DNA from: Abscondita cerata
Taxonomy: Eukaryota > Arthropoda > Insecta > Coleoptera > Lampyridae
Assembly: GCA_030710515.1 (NCBI GenBank)
Contig: JALBCR010002739.1
Coordinates: forward strand, 156,974 to 220,973
Reading direction: 5' to 3'
DNA length: 64,000 nt
Shown here: positions 22,950 through 34,553 of the stretch, piece by piece
Position numbering within the stretch: position 1 is the first letter of the stretch
How the letters are laid out: each line of letters begins with the position of its first letter
Position numbers and translations under genes: made by a program
Notes under the pieces: generated by a model
Told to the model about the DNA's origin: nothing
Database searches by the model: none
What the model saw: only the letters and a program-made list of their open reading frames with translations

Positions 22950-23350
22950 GGTGTATCCTAATGACTTAAAGTAAGAGTACCTTTTAGTACTAGAATACCT
23001 GAAAATTTAATAATCTAGTGTCACAAATGCTTAAAGTTAAAAACAAAAAAGTTATGCGTTAAAATAACCGTTGACCTACCCAAAACGGACGCCTATGACC
23101 GGTACTAGAAATTTGCAATTGATGGAATCGATTCATCTCTGAAGGCTAAACAAGCATACCAGTTTTTGCTTTTCTAAGTAGAAGCGTTCTGGGTATTTAA
23201 AAAAAACTATTAACAAGGCGTCATCTTCAAAGAGCTCTAGCTCCCTTAGGAAGCTATTTTCGAACTAGGTGAATTGGGTTAAATTGTCTTAAATTATCTG
23301 AGAAATCTTCGGTCTACGTTTCTCAGCAGAGTTTCTGGACACCCTGTATA
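22950..23350. mobile_element. MITE-like insertion in the LINE
   Basis: Sequence between the LINE's N-terminal coiled-coil part and its endonuclease end is non-coding. It is bounded by ACGGTGTATCC on the left and GGACACCCTGTATAC on the right, tips similar to the ACAGGGTG-type ends of other MITEs here. Part of the LINE endonuclease is missing at this point. Exact boundaries are uncertain. Confidence 0.5.
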
Positions 23351-23369
23351 CTTGTATTCCTTAGTTTAT

Positions 23370-24119
23370 TTTTCATTTGCATTATCTCCTCCTTATCTTT
23401 CCAGTTGCCCCCACTTCGCTACTATTACTGTTTTTCTTCATTTTCCCCTTTTTATATACTTCCTGCAGCTTCGTGTCTACTCCAATTTTTTTTCTTTTTA
23501 AGAGTTTTTCAGTGTCCGACTTCAGATCCTCATCTATTATAACTAATTCTTTTATGACAATGTTATACTCTCTTCTCTTTGTCAAACTTTTTTCTATATT
23601 CTCAACCTTTTGTATCACTTTTTCTTTTTCCTTCTGCTATTTTGTTCTTTTGGACGAGTTCTTTCTTGAGTAATTTTACTTTTTTCTTAGCATTTTCTAA
23701 CTTTTTCTTGAGCTCAGCTTTCCCTATAAGCGTACTGTTCTTCTTTATTTTTTTTGCAATTCGTTTTTCAGTTCTGTTTGTCTTTTGTTAAAATCCTGTT
23801 TTAGATCTTCTAATAATTTTTTTATTTTGTCTATCTCAGTTCCTGTTTTTTAGTTGTTTTTTTGTTTCTGTTGCTTGTTTTCTTTTTTTTCTAATCTTAT
23901 TTTATTTATATCGGATTCTACCTGTTTATAGTTTCCTATGTTGGTGTACGTTCTAGGTGTTAACAGACTTTGTTTATTTGCTTTTGTAAGTTCTTCTAAT
24001 TCCCACTTGTCAAAATCTTCCGGTGTTTCTGATTCAATTATTTTGCGTTTAATTTCCTTCAATGCATCCGTACTATGAGCTCTTTGACGACTCTCTTTAT
24101 TCCCGTTCATTAATTTCAC
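23370..24119 (-). pseudogene. LINE ORF1-like / N-terminal coiled-coil region
   Basis: Minus-strand frames are rich in Lys, Glu, Asn and Gln with heptad-like spacing (24119-23850, then broken frames). They end with a segment containing REYNIVIKELVIIDEDLKS (23618-23382) that resembles the RRNNIVIxGL motif of LINE ORF1-type proteins. It lies immediately 5' of the ORF2 pieces in the same orientation, so it is probably the first part of the same element. Stops separate the blocks. Confidence 0.6.
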
Positions 24120-24925
24120 GTTTATTTTAGAATTTTCTTACTGTAGTCGCACTATTTATATCATCTATTTAGCAATTTTACGTTATTTAATTGCCTTAAA
24201 CGTCCTAAAAGCGTCAAGTGTATCGCCCAAGTCCACCTTTCGGAGGCGATAAACTTATCTTTAGACGTTGTATATGTGTTTATTTACTCTCTTAAATTTT
24301 CGTAACACTTTCAAACAGTTTTATTCGTGTGTTTATACTTAATTAATTGCTATTTTTTTCCATTTTTTAAGCTACTTCTCACCTTATTATCTCTCTTATA
24401 ATTATTACTTACGTGTAAATTTCGCTTGTAAAGGCCCACAATTTGAGTTTTTCTCCACGGAGCAATTCACACGCACACACACCTGTTTATATCAAATATG
24501 CTCTTCTTTATATGGTTTTGTATCCGGAGTGTAATGTTTATTATTATTGACCTTTTTTCCTAGTTAATTAATCTTGCTATAGCTAGTCGTTTTGATTCCT
24601 CCAACCTGGGTTAGTTGGTTAAAGGGAATACTGACTGTACGTGTTTCATTTTTTTTGTACTATTCTGATAAAGTAATTTTCATATTTGGTTGTCTTCTGA
24701 TAAGCTCGTTGGTTTGTCAGTTTCTTCAATTAAGTTAAAATTTGGTCAGCTGCTTATCTTCCTCTGTATAGGTTAATAAATCCTTGAGGGATTTTGTGAG
24801 AGATATGCTCCGTGTTTCCGATATTATTCAACCTAGTACCTTTTGGCTGTCCCTTGAAGGCCATTTTTGCTTTTTGATGATTTTTCCAATTCTTCGACTC
24901 TTATTATGGCATCAATTGGTTCTTG
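24120..24925. other. No confident feature
   Basis: Possibly the 5' leader of the LINE to the left (minus strand). No coding motif was recognised. Confidence 0.3.
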
Positions 24926-24929
24926 TATA

Positions 24930-26090
24930 TTGAATGTTGTATCTACTTAGATTTGGTTTTGCCATTGAACTTAATTTTCAAATTCGAGTTTAAGTTGAAG
25001 GTTAAGATAATATTAGGAGGTCTACATTTATTGAGTAGGTTCTGGGAAAGTGGTTTAATGATGGTAGACACCAAGTTAAGGAGTTGTTTATATATTCCTT
25101 CTATCATTTTTGACTTTTGCCCCAATTTTTTGTCTAGGTAAACTAAGTAATGGAGCAGCTTCTTAATTTTTTGATGATACTTGACATACTAATACTAATA
25201 CCTCGAAGTGCTCCTAATGCGATATTGGGCTTGTAATTATGCTATTGCCAGCAAGGATATGGTACTTTGTTGATTTTGTATGTGGTTTAACAGCTGCTTC
25301 TTGTTCAGTTGGTTCCTGCCCATTGTGTTGGTCTGGAAGTTATTGGTTTTGTAAATGATTTTGGTTCTCTGTGTATGAGGGTGAGATGTGGTCCCTCCAC
25401 ACATTTGACATAGTTGTCTGGTGTAGCACTTATTGAGATGCATGCATTACACAATTGTAGCAAATTTGTTTATTATTTATTAAGGAAACTCTTTCTGCTA
25501 TTGGTAGTAATTTAAATTTTGCACAATGTCACACAGCACAAGAACACATTGAGCCATTGGTATAGAGTAAACTTATTCGCAATAAATGGTTTTCGGGTGT
25601 CGTTATCAATAGATTTCAGCGATTGAACTTTCGTTTTATAAGATCTTGAAAACTTTGAAGTTCTTAGGGATTTTTCAGAGTCTGTTCGTATATCTTCTTT
25701 GTTTTGTTGTCCCATTTACGAACGATGATGTGGGTGAGTAGTGTGCTCCAAAATGATGTTTTAATTTAAAGCCTCAAGACATTCATTCGTATAGTTTTTT
25801 GAGAACGTATGATGATTTTTTTGGATGGCTGGGATATTCAACAGGTTGTCTATTAATTTTGGAAGCGGTTCTTCAATATATTCCATACAGTTGTATAGTT
25901 TTCTTTGGTGATTTGAAGGTGGTGGATTGTGGCTCCGTTTTCTCCTTTCACATGTGATTTTAGGTATTGAATTTTTCCATAATGGTCTAAATGAATTATT
26001 ATAGATACCTTTGAGAATTATTTTTTGAAAGGTGGGCCAATCTTCATAATTACCATTAAATGTAAGCGTTATCTTGGGAAGCATAACATT
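24930..26090 (-). pseudogene. BEL/Pao LTR retrotransposon gag remnant
   Basis: The frame starting near 26084 reads LPKITLTFNGNYEDWPTFQ, the signature of BEL/Pao Gag (L-P-x-F-x-G-x-x-x-x-W-x-x-F). Further along, broken frames lead to a cysteine/histidine segment, YTRQLCQMCGGTTSHPHT (25443-25237), like the second Gag zinc knuckle before the protease. Stops and shifts are numerous. RT, integrase and LTRs were not found here, so this is an isolated gag-proximal fragment. Confidence 0.6.
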
Positions 26091-26985
26091 CAGAGTGGAT
26101 TAACGTAAGTTTTTCTCTTACTTTTGTTCCAGGATTTCTATGGCCTTCTTTCTCAAAGGAGTTTTCTATGAATTAGTTATTTTCATTGACATTGATGTCT
26201 TCGTGTAAGGTTTGAATAGTGGGACTCTTTGTTAACTTCTTTGTAAAAATTCGTATCGATAATTTTGTTTTTTTTTCCGTCATTTCTTTATTTATTTGAA
26301 TTATGGTATTGTACATCGTGTTCATTTTCTATTTTTGCTTTTTGAAACGATTAACTTGCTCTGGATCTTTTGCGATTGGTTGATGTGGTTCTTTGGGTAT
26401 TCTTCTTTAGGCTGCCGCTTTTCATTAGCTTTAGGGCACGTTTTGTTGGAAATACTGGGTGGTAAAGTATGCTGCGGTATTTCGAGTGATATTATGACGT
26501 CGTTGTTGTGTTGTGCTGTATTATATAATTTTCTAAGCTTGATAGCCGAATATTTTTGTTGTTACTACGAAGTCTCTATTTCCATATTAATTGTAGTTTT
26601 AAATGTAACGTTTTGTGTTTGTTTCTTTAACCGGTGGTTGTGAATTGTAGTTAATTGTCGGCGTCTTCTTGGTCGGTGGTTATATTCTTTGCTCGAAGGA
26701 TCAAATGTAAAAGTTCTTTCAGTACAGATGTAGTGTCACCTAACCTGGTAAGCAATATTTCAACAATAGCAGCATCTGTGATAGGCGCCACATGATCAAA
26801 CTTGTTTAATAGAATGATGTTTATATTATTTTTACTTATACATCTTTTTATTGTAGATTAAGCATTCTAATATTTAATGCTAAGTACTGTGGTCATCGTT
26901 GTGCTATTGTGACCCACTGTAAAATTGTAAGCTTTTGGAAATATGCTAATTGAGAAATATAGAAATACGCAAGCTTGCTTGAGAA
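26091..26985. other. No recognised feature
   Basis: No clear coding or repeat signal. The part next to 26090 may be 5' leader of the BEL/Pao fragment. Confidence 0.35.
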
Positions 26986-26989
26986 ATCT

Positions 26990-28045
26990 GAACCAATTTA
27001 AATTATACATTTTAAAAATTTTTATATAGGTTGCTATGACAAATCGTGGAATGGACAAATTTCCGAATGAAGAAATTGCCGAGTTTGTAGACAAATTACC
27101 GAAAAGCTTTTACGGACAAATTGCCAAAAATCGACAAAATGTCTAAAATACGTTTGTGGACAATTCGCCAAATGTGGTCAAAACGCCAAAAATTAGAAAA
27201 CGACGTTTAGAGATCGTAACCTGGGGTCGTGCTCGGAACTTAAACTGAAATTGCGGTCGAAACGCCAAAAATTGTTCTGCAGACAAATCGTAAAAAATAC
27301 TTCTGTGGAGTACAGTACGTTGCCTCGAAAGAAGTTAGCCCAAAACCGTGGGTCCAAAACAAGCTGCCAAATTTTCAGTAATATTCAACAAGTATGCTCC
27401 ATACTTCTATATAACAACAACTTATTGATTAAAACAAATTTTACCCGATGTTTGTTTTAAATTGTTATAGTGAGCATATCAGCGACAAAATTACACCGCC
27501 CGAGAAGATATTTGATTGCCAGATTGTAGCTCTGAATTAGCATTGCCCAGCGGGCCAGTTTTTCAGTCGGTGACTTAATGTTCATCGACCATTTAAGAGG
27601 TTGGTGGTTCTTTGCTCTACCACTAAATTGTTGTCAATGTAGTCTTTGAATTCGGTCAAGTTCCACACAATACACAATGCTTTTCGTTCAGTGCAGTTGT
27701 AGTGTAATTTTTTAAAGATAGTAAATAACTGTAACCTACCAACCAATACCGTTTATCTTCGATGACATAAAAACAACTTAAATTGATTGCTTTTGGCGTT
27801 TTTCAATAGAATCATTTTTGACGATTATCCGCAGAAGCATTTTCGGCGTTTTGTCTATAGTAAAATTTTTGGCGATTTGTCCACAGAAGCATTTCCGGTG
27901 TTTTGTCGGCGGATTCAATTGGAGTTCGGAGACGACACCCAGATTACGATTTGTCGGTGATTTCTCCATAACTTCGGCGTTTTGTCCATTCGGCGGTTTG
28001 TCTATTCGACAATTTGTCCGAACCACGTAACAAATATTGTGTAAT
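26990..28045. repeat. Inverted pair of arms built from a ~27-bp repeat (GACAAATCGCCAAAAAT type)
   Basis: The left arm (27028-~27310) and right arm (~27785-28040) are inverted copies; for example AGATCGTAACCTGGGGTCGT on the left matches the reverse complement of the CGACACCCAGATTACGATTT block on the right. Each arm is itself made of divergent ~27-bp units around GACAAA.CGCC.AAAATGCTT. The interval contains a gypsy fragment (27480-27720). No coding frame. Confidence 0.75.
27480..27720 (-). pseudogene. Gypsy RNase H-region scrap
   Basis: About 240 bp are closely similar to 37692-37922, the RNase H to tether region of the gypsy element at 36400-39295. Both share the block AGCGACAAAATTACACCGCC and GCATTGCCCAGCGGG. 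It is an isolated fragment in the same orientation. Confidence 0.8.
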
Positions 28046-28205
28046 TCAATATTCAGTTTAATTCTATAATTATTATAATTGTTGGTTAACATCAAAGTCT
28101 TTTTTCCCATTTTCAAGAATTTGTGATAATTCATGAATATACCAGATTTTGTGTTTCATCGATTAAGACCTTGGAATGAGACAGAACTCTGATCCAAATA
28201 TTAAT

Positions 28206-30342
28206 GGAGTCAAATTAGACGGAAAAACGAGCGTAATCTCGGAACCGGTTCAACCAACTCGGATTTTAATGATTTATGGCCGAAAACTTTACAAATTAAA
28301 TGTACTAAAACCTTTATAAGTTGAAAATTGCCGCTTTTACAAGGAATATAAGAAAATGCGCAAAAATTGAAATTAAACAATAAATGATTTTTGAGTATGC
28401 TTCCTTGTATTATATTGTTTGTAAACTGTAAATAATTATTTACCAAAAGTTTAGCGGTAATTTAATTCATAATATACAAAAATTTTCAAACATCATCTAC
28501 ATCTTCTAACTCATCTTCTTCCAAAATAAAACATACTTAGGTACAAAATAATCCGGTTTTCCTGCACCCCAATTTTCGCCGCATCCTGATTTGCATTTGC
28601 AAAAAATTACTTTTAATAAATTTTCAGGAGCAAGTTGTTGACACATTGGATTTGGCATTAAACATTTACCGAATTTCTATCCCCAGTCGATTGGCGATAA
28701 ATAATTTCCAATCCATAACTGAACTTGTAGATATACTTTTTTCAGATGTTCTGTAGCTGTATCTATCGTGCACGGTAAATTCGTTAATTGTACACGACTG
28801 TCCTTTGTAATGGCTACTTTAGCTTTAAAACATTGATATCTGGCGAGAATTCGCCATTAATTACTCCAGCTGTATTAATGTTTACTTCACTTTTATTTTT
28901 TTTTTGAAAACTTCAGCAGCCTCTTGTAAAGATTTTCGCGATTTAAACATTGTTGCAAATTTACTTTTTCCTTTGTTGAAAAATGCCGACGTCGTGTCAC
29001 ACCCTGTAAAATCGTGCAGAAAAGTACATTTTCTTTTCAGTTTGGTAATCAATGTCAATGTCTTCAGCCACTATGACAACATTGGAAAAAGATGAATGAA
29101 TCGCTGTTGTCACAATTAGTCGATCTGCATCGCCGTCTGCTTGTTCTGAAGAAATACTACTTTCTGTTAAATGTAAATCTAACTTTATTGTTGGTGTTCG
29201 AAAAAAACTTGACTTGCGCCACTTTCAGCTGCATGCCTTTTTTAAAAGCATAATCAAGTGATAAATTTTTGCAGATCGGCGATTTTGTTCTACTGCTTTA
29301 GTGGTGTCTGTTTCATATCCATTAAATACGATTGTTACGTTTTTCCTGTAATACCGATTAATATACCTCACGTAACTAACCAATATTGAGTTGAATTTTG
29401 GTTAATTTGCCTTTTAACACGATGTAAAAGCATCCCGCTATCAATTACATAAGCAAATTGTTGATATCGTTGACATTTCTTGAAGATTCTTCGAAGATAC
29501 TGTAGAAGATAAATTTCGATTTTTCATCGAGACTCTACCAAAACATCTGTTCATTCTCTGCCTCTTTCTACATTGAAATCCCCGTCAGAAACCTTTTCAG
29601 CGTTTTCTTATGCTTGAAGCCCTTTTATACACAGTTTTAGAATTGGTAGAAACCTAACATCGTATATTGACTGTGTTTTCTTCCGTACAACGTAATAATA
29701 AACATATTATTTAAATAAATAAAATGCCGCAATGTTTAATATACAAGGTGGCGCTTTTGAATAGGAATTTAGCATTGTGAACTGGTTTTTTTCGAATTCC
29801 TGCTTGTCCTTTCAAGTGACAAAAATGGTTTTGGTATCGCGCATAGCGCTCGCTATCAGAAATCAGTTGAATTACACGGTCTTTTGAAAATTCATCAATA
29901 AAATTTATAATTTTTGATGTTTATTTATTGTAACCTTCCTATTTAATTTAGTTCTAATATCATTTAAAGCTGTTCCTTGGGAATAAAGCTTTTATTTGCT
30001 TATTAATCTCTTTTTGTAGCCTTATTGTCGAAACGTAGAAACGTTGATTGTTTAGGCAACCTAATACTATTTTTCTTTCATTATCAAAATTTACTTTTAT
30101 TTTTATTAACAAATTTTTTAAAACAACGTGAAATTCAGCTGACTCCTAATAGCAACAGCTATACGGACTAATTTTAGCTTTATTTTGATACCAAAACCAT
30201 TAACTTATGACCCGTTTTCAGAAGCACTACTTTGTATAAAGGTTTTAGTATATTTAATTTGTGAAATTTTAAGCCGTCAATCATTAAAATCCGAGTTGGT
30301 TAAACCGGTTCCGAGAAGATTACTCTAATTTGACTCACTATG
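28206..30342 (-). mobile_element. TIR element carrying a decayed FEN1/PIN-like nuclease gene
   Basis: Terminal inverted repeats of ~110 bp bound a 2.1-kb segment. The left arm (28206-28325) and reversed right arm (30342-30232) share GAGTCAAATTAGA, TCTCGGAACCGGTT.AACCAA, CTCGGATTTTAATGATT and ACTAAAACCTTTATA. The interior holds a minus-strand pseudogene (28520-29470). Near the right end, a second small inverted pair (AATGGTTTTGGTATC at 29823-29837 and its complement at 30186-30200) may mark a nested insertion. A target duplication could not be fixed. Confidence 0.65.
28520..29470 (-). pseudogene. Arthropod GCDTTSA-family protein, FEN1/PIN-like nuclease motifs
   Basis: Frames read in minus-strand order: QQFAYVIDSGMLLHRV (near 29460-29415), VTIVFNGYETDTTKAVEQNR (near 29340-29280), ADGDADRLIV (29140-29110), VVIVAEDIDI (29080-29050), FLHDFTGCDTTSAFFNKGK (29020-28970), a helical stretch SRKSLQEAAEVF, and finally LLKVIFCKCKSGC near 28620-28580. 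The spacing of acidic residues (VID, FxGY, ADGDAD, EDxD, GCD) parallels the catalytic core of FEN1/XPG-type PIN nucleases. The cysteine-rich end resembles the C.CK..C zinc-binding tail seen in related unannotated insect proteins. At least one in-frame TGA and two frameshifts show it is dead. Nuclease function is an inference from motif order. Confidence 0.6.
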
Positions 30343-30344
30343 TG

Positions 30345-31603
30345 TGAAGAACGGAATGGATACTACATTTCGTTAGTAACACTTTCAGTCAACTGTATTT
30401 ATTTAAATTTTTGGTTTTAAACGTTTAAGGTTGAATACAAACTTGTTCTGATATCAACTTTTGTTCCTCGATTATTTATAGGGATAGTGTAGTAAATAAA
30501 AAAAATTAGGAGGCAAGATTAAGCTAGATTTTGATAGAATTCTACCATACAGTTCTAATTGTAAATTTACACAGTGTTTCAAAATTTGTGAAAAACAAAA
30601 TTGTTTGACCCTAAGGAATTTATTTAAAATAAAAAAGATAGTAAACATAACCTTAGAAAAATTCAAGAAAACTAGATCAAAAATAAGTAGCTTAAAAGTT
30701 ATGTTTAATAGTTGACTAGGTACTTCAATTGCTAATCAACCTAAACAAATGATTCAAAAATTCTAAATTTCGTTAGTCTTAGATAGTTGAAACTACAGGA
30801 TTCAGTACAATTTGAGTTAAAATAATACCCGAATAAAATTATAAGCCTTAACTGTAGCGACAAATCATTTGATGTTCATTAGTCTATTTTGCAGAAGGGT
30901 ATTTTCAAACGTTAATTTATTCATAATTGTTATGTATCTATCCACCCTCTGTGTCGGTTAAAGGCATGTTAACTACATGTATTTACAACGAGTTAAACAT
31001 CAGAAAACCACCACTACGTGTCATCTCACGCTAAACCCGAAAAATTTTATAAAGAAATTGTTTATCTTAAAAAATGTATGGGATTAACTAACAATAGGCA
31101 ATTTCTGACGCCTAAATACTAATTCCATTCAACATAAATACTATAAGCAGCCGTCTTCGATTTGTTAAACATACTGTGAATGTAGATACAGTAATTCCCT
31201 CGTCCAATTTACTTACTAAGCCTTTAATTTGAATGTCGTGTTTAAATAAGAAAACTACTTTGCCCTCAACCCAATAGTATAATGTTACAAACAAACACCC
31301 TTTACCTTAATAAATTTGTCAATTGTCACTACAACTCGTTTATTTTAATTTACGGTTACAAAGAAATAAAAAAGGTTTTTGTGTTCAGATGTGATTTTAC
31401 ATCTAAATTAATTATTTTTTGAGTTTAAAATATAACAACATTGTGTAGAAACGATAACTAATATCAAATATAATTAATCTGAAACGTTTCATAATAAATT
31501 TGAGAAGAATAGTAAAAAACCGATTTATTACGATAGTAATAACCATACATACGTTTTTATTTAAAATTAGTATACTTGCAATTTTATAAACCTGAAATTA
31601 TTC
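30345..31603. other. No recognised feature
   Basis: AT-rich unique-looking sequence. No domain, tandem repeat or element end was identified. Confidence 0.4.
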
Positions 31604-31834
31604 CTTATTTATTTAATTATTTATTCGTATGGTACATTATACGAATATTGTATTGTGATGTAAGTGTTATGTATGGTGCCCCAGAAGATCAGTATAAACC
31701 TGTATAGTGTAGTGACGAAACAGTGTGCAATAGTGGATTGGTTCGTCTTAACAAAGCATTACTTGAAGGTTTAGAAAAACCACTAAAAAAAACATGCCAA
31801 CCCTTACCCACCATAGTATTCACATGTAATAATA

Positions 31835-33131
31835 TTAATTAAGTGTGTCATTCAGATTTGTAAGCCATAATATTGCTTCATCTGTTACATTATGAATGTT
31901 TGGAAACCCTCCTTTAAACTTTGTTAATTGACAATCCTCTACAATATGTGTAACGGTCTCTGGTTCGTTTCGACAGTCACAGTTTGGATTAGAAATCACA
32001 CCCCATTTGAACAACATAGAGTTGCATTTTGAATGGCCTGTTCTTATGCGATTTACTTTTGACCAATTTTTTCTTTTTTGATCAAAGCCCGGGACTTCTA
32101 TTGTTGGATCATCAATGAGATGTTTGATTAAAAAACTCCAGACCATAATTTTTTTCCACTCTTCAACTTCAGAAAAAGCCGTACTTAAGTAGTGTTGCAA
32201 CCATATAGGACTTCGAAATTTAAGTCTTTTAGCAGGAAGGTTGTCAATGTCATTCCAAATTGGTAACTTTTTGTAGTTGGCATTTATCCCATTCTCGTTT
32301 TAACGCAGCTTTTCATCGAATGTTCGATGGAGTAATATTACAAAGAACAGGAAGCCAATGAAGAGGAGTAGATTTAATGGTTCCACTAATTATACGCATA
32401 GTGCAATTCAACTGGGCATCTATTTTTGTATGATAACTATTTAACCAGACAGGAGCACAATATTCTGCTGTAGAATAAACTAATGCCAATGCAGCTGTAC
32501 GAAGTGTCCTTGCATCTGCTCCCAAGTTGTTCCAGCTAATTTTTGAATGACATTATTTCTTGTTTTTATTTTTGTTTGACTTTTCTAAATGATCTTTGTA
32601 AATTAAAAACGTATCTAAAGTTACTCCCAGATAAACTGGGTTAAAATTATGGTTTAACTTTGTATTATTAAAGATAACATTAAGTTTTCTACTTTTTCTC
32701 TATTAGTTAAATGAAAACAAGAAACCTCTGTCTTTTTAAGATTGGGGCATAATCGCCATTTTTTGAAATAATTTTGTATAATACGCAAATCAACAGATAG
32801 TTTATTTTCAATTTCGAAAAATCTGAATGTTGAAATAAAATTGCCATATCATCGGCGTAGACGAATTTTCGACATTGTAAAGAAGGAAGATCAGAAATAT
32901 ATACATTTAAAAAAATATGTGCAAGAATCGATCCTTGTGGAAGGCCATTATTTAAAATCTAATTTACTGCTTTTATCTCCAACAAAAACTCTAAACTTCC
33001 GTTTAGACAACTTATTTTCAATAACAGAAATAATTTCGGAACAAGGAATGACGTCAAACAATTTAAAAAGTAACCCTTCTTTCCACACAGTATTGTATGC
33101 AGCAGTTAAATCTAAAAAGGCAACTCCAGGT
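31835..33131 (-). pseudogene. Jockey-like LINE: RT catalytic part and C-terminal domain
   Basis: The frame continues from the LTR junction with FLDLTAAYNTVWKEGLLFKL and CSEIISVIENKLS (33110-33000). It then passes a degenerate GSILA motif, an ADDMAILFQHSDF box seen through shifts near 32860, NLKKTEVSCFHL, ALALVYSTAEYCAPVW (32480-32430) and the C-terminal zinc-binding segment NRIRTGHSKCNSMLFKWG, NPNCDCRNEPETVTHIVEDC (32050-31925). It ends near 31837 (WLTNLNDTLN). Frequent indels break the frame. Confidence 0.85.
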
Positions 33132-34553
33132 TGTTACATCACAAAATTTGAAAAACCAAATTTGTAGCAAACGAATATGCCGGCTAGCTAGCGGCATGGG
33201 GTGGATTAGGATTTGTCTCTCACTCACCTTTCGAAGGCAAAAAGTCCATCCCTTAGGTCACGATCGGTGTTGCCAGGCGCCACCCTAATCTTTTCTTTGT
33301 TTAGACAAATGCTCACTAAAGACAAGGGAGAAAAGCAAACACTTGCGGAAATAAAAGAGAAAATTCACTCTAAAGGTTCTCTCTATTAACGTTTAAACAA
33401 AAATAAACAAAATACAAACAAGTACACGGGAAATGCCCGGAGTCCTAAATCTAATTGCATGCGACGCCCCTAATACTAAACGATCATGCAGTACAGAATG
33501 GGGTCCCTACCAATGGAACCGCCTATAATTTATTACAATATGCTTCACAATCTAACCTACTTACGCGACCTACTCTATTTTATATTCGCGCACACGAATT
33601 TGTCCAACGCGACCGCCACAGAAGAAACGAAAAGTACTTACGTTAACTGTCTTCTTTCTTCTAATCCAAAATGCGGAGATGATCCATTTATTTCCAAAGT
33701 CATCCACCAGGAACCATAGATTTTAATCCGAAGTCTCGTCTAACATGCCCTTAACTCGCATGCTTCTTAATTAAAATTTCGTGTGCACAAGAGATTGTTC
33801 ACCATCCGCAGAGCGGTTACTTGATTTCAACACTAATCAAACGTTATATTCTTTTACGGCCACGAACGAGAGTTCCTTTTTGTGGATACACATCAAACGT
33901 AATTTTCACTCGCGCCTCGAAAAGTTTGCGTTTAAACTTACATTATTCGGCGTTTAACGATACTTAGGCGGTTGTATTAATTTTAATTAAACAACATTAA
34001 TCCGCACTATTTGGCTACAAGAAAGCGTCACCCCTCTCATTGGTTTTTTTTCACACCACCAACGTTACAAAAATTATTGCGTTACAATTTTCTTAGAATT
34101 AACAAACAAAACCGCTTACCTAGAATTTTCGACCGTGGGCGCAAAGCCGTGTGTTATTCTCTTTAAACAAACATATCGTTAATTTAGCTGATAACGCCGG
34201 CCCACACCGACCGTAATTCGTAGAAAAAAACAAAGACACCCTTGATCCAGCACACTAAACGCAAAATGCGAAGTAGAATTCAAAGAAATCGACTGGTGAG
34301 AACTATGAAATCGGCATTTTCCACAACAACCTAATTGCTCAAACGTGACGATAACATCTTTTATAACTCTGAATTAAGAAAAATATCAAATGACTAAAAA
34401 CAATATTCCAATAATCTTGACCCTGAGCACACGTGCAATACAATGTAAATGAAATACGTTATAACTACGGTCTAATTCAAATCAAAAGAGCATAACTGAA
34501 CCAAAATAATCTGCGCTTCACAAAAATATTTTTTCACCAAAAAAGAGGTGACA
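33132..34553. mobile_element. Solo LTR (1,422 bp) with AGGT target duplication
   Basis: The insert begins TGTTACATC and ends GAGGTGACA, an imperfect TG...CA inverted terminus, and is flanked by AGGT at 33128-33131 and 34554-34557. Removing it with one AGGT joins the LINE RT frame exactly (KLK|PGVAFLDLTAAY). It has no internal coding region, and a 4-bp duplication is usual for gypsy-type LTR elements. It is less AT-rich than its surroundings (for example 33175-33290). Orientation unknown. Confidence 0.85.

Noticed and set aside
26296..26643. 115-codon hydrophobic, cysteine-rich plus-strand ORF resembling a membrane protein
   Set aside because: AT/T-rich composition gives F, L, C and V by chance. 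No start context, homology or neighbouring exon.
33165..33300. GC-richer block with GCTAGCTAGC considered as a possible RNA gene or tRNA
   Set aside because: No cloverleaf or box sequences. It lies inside the resolved solo LTR.
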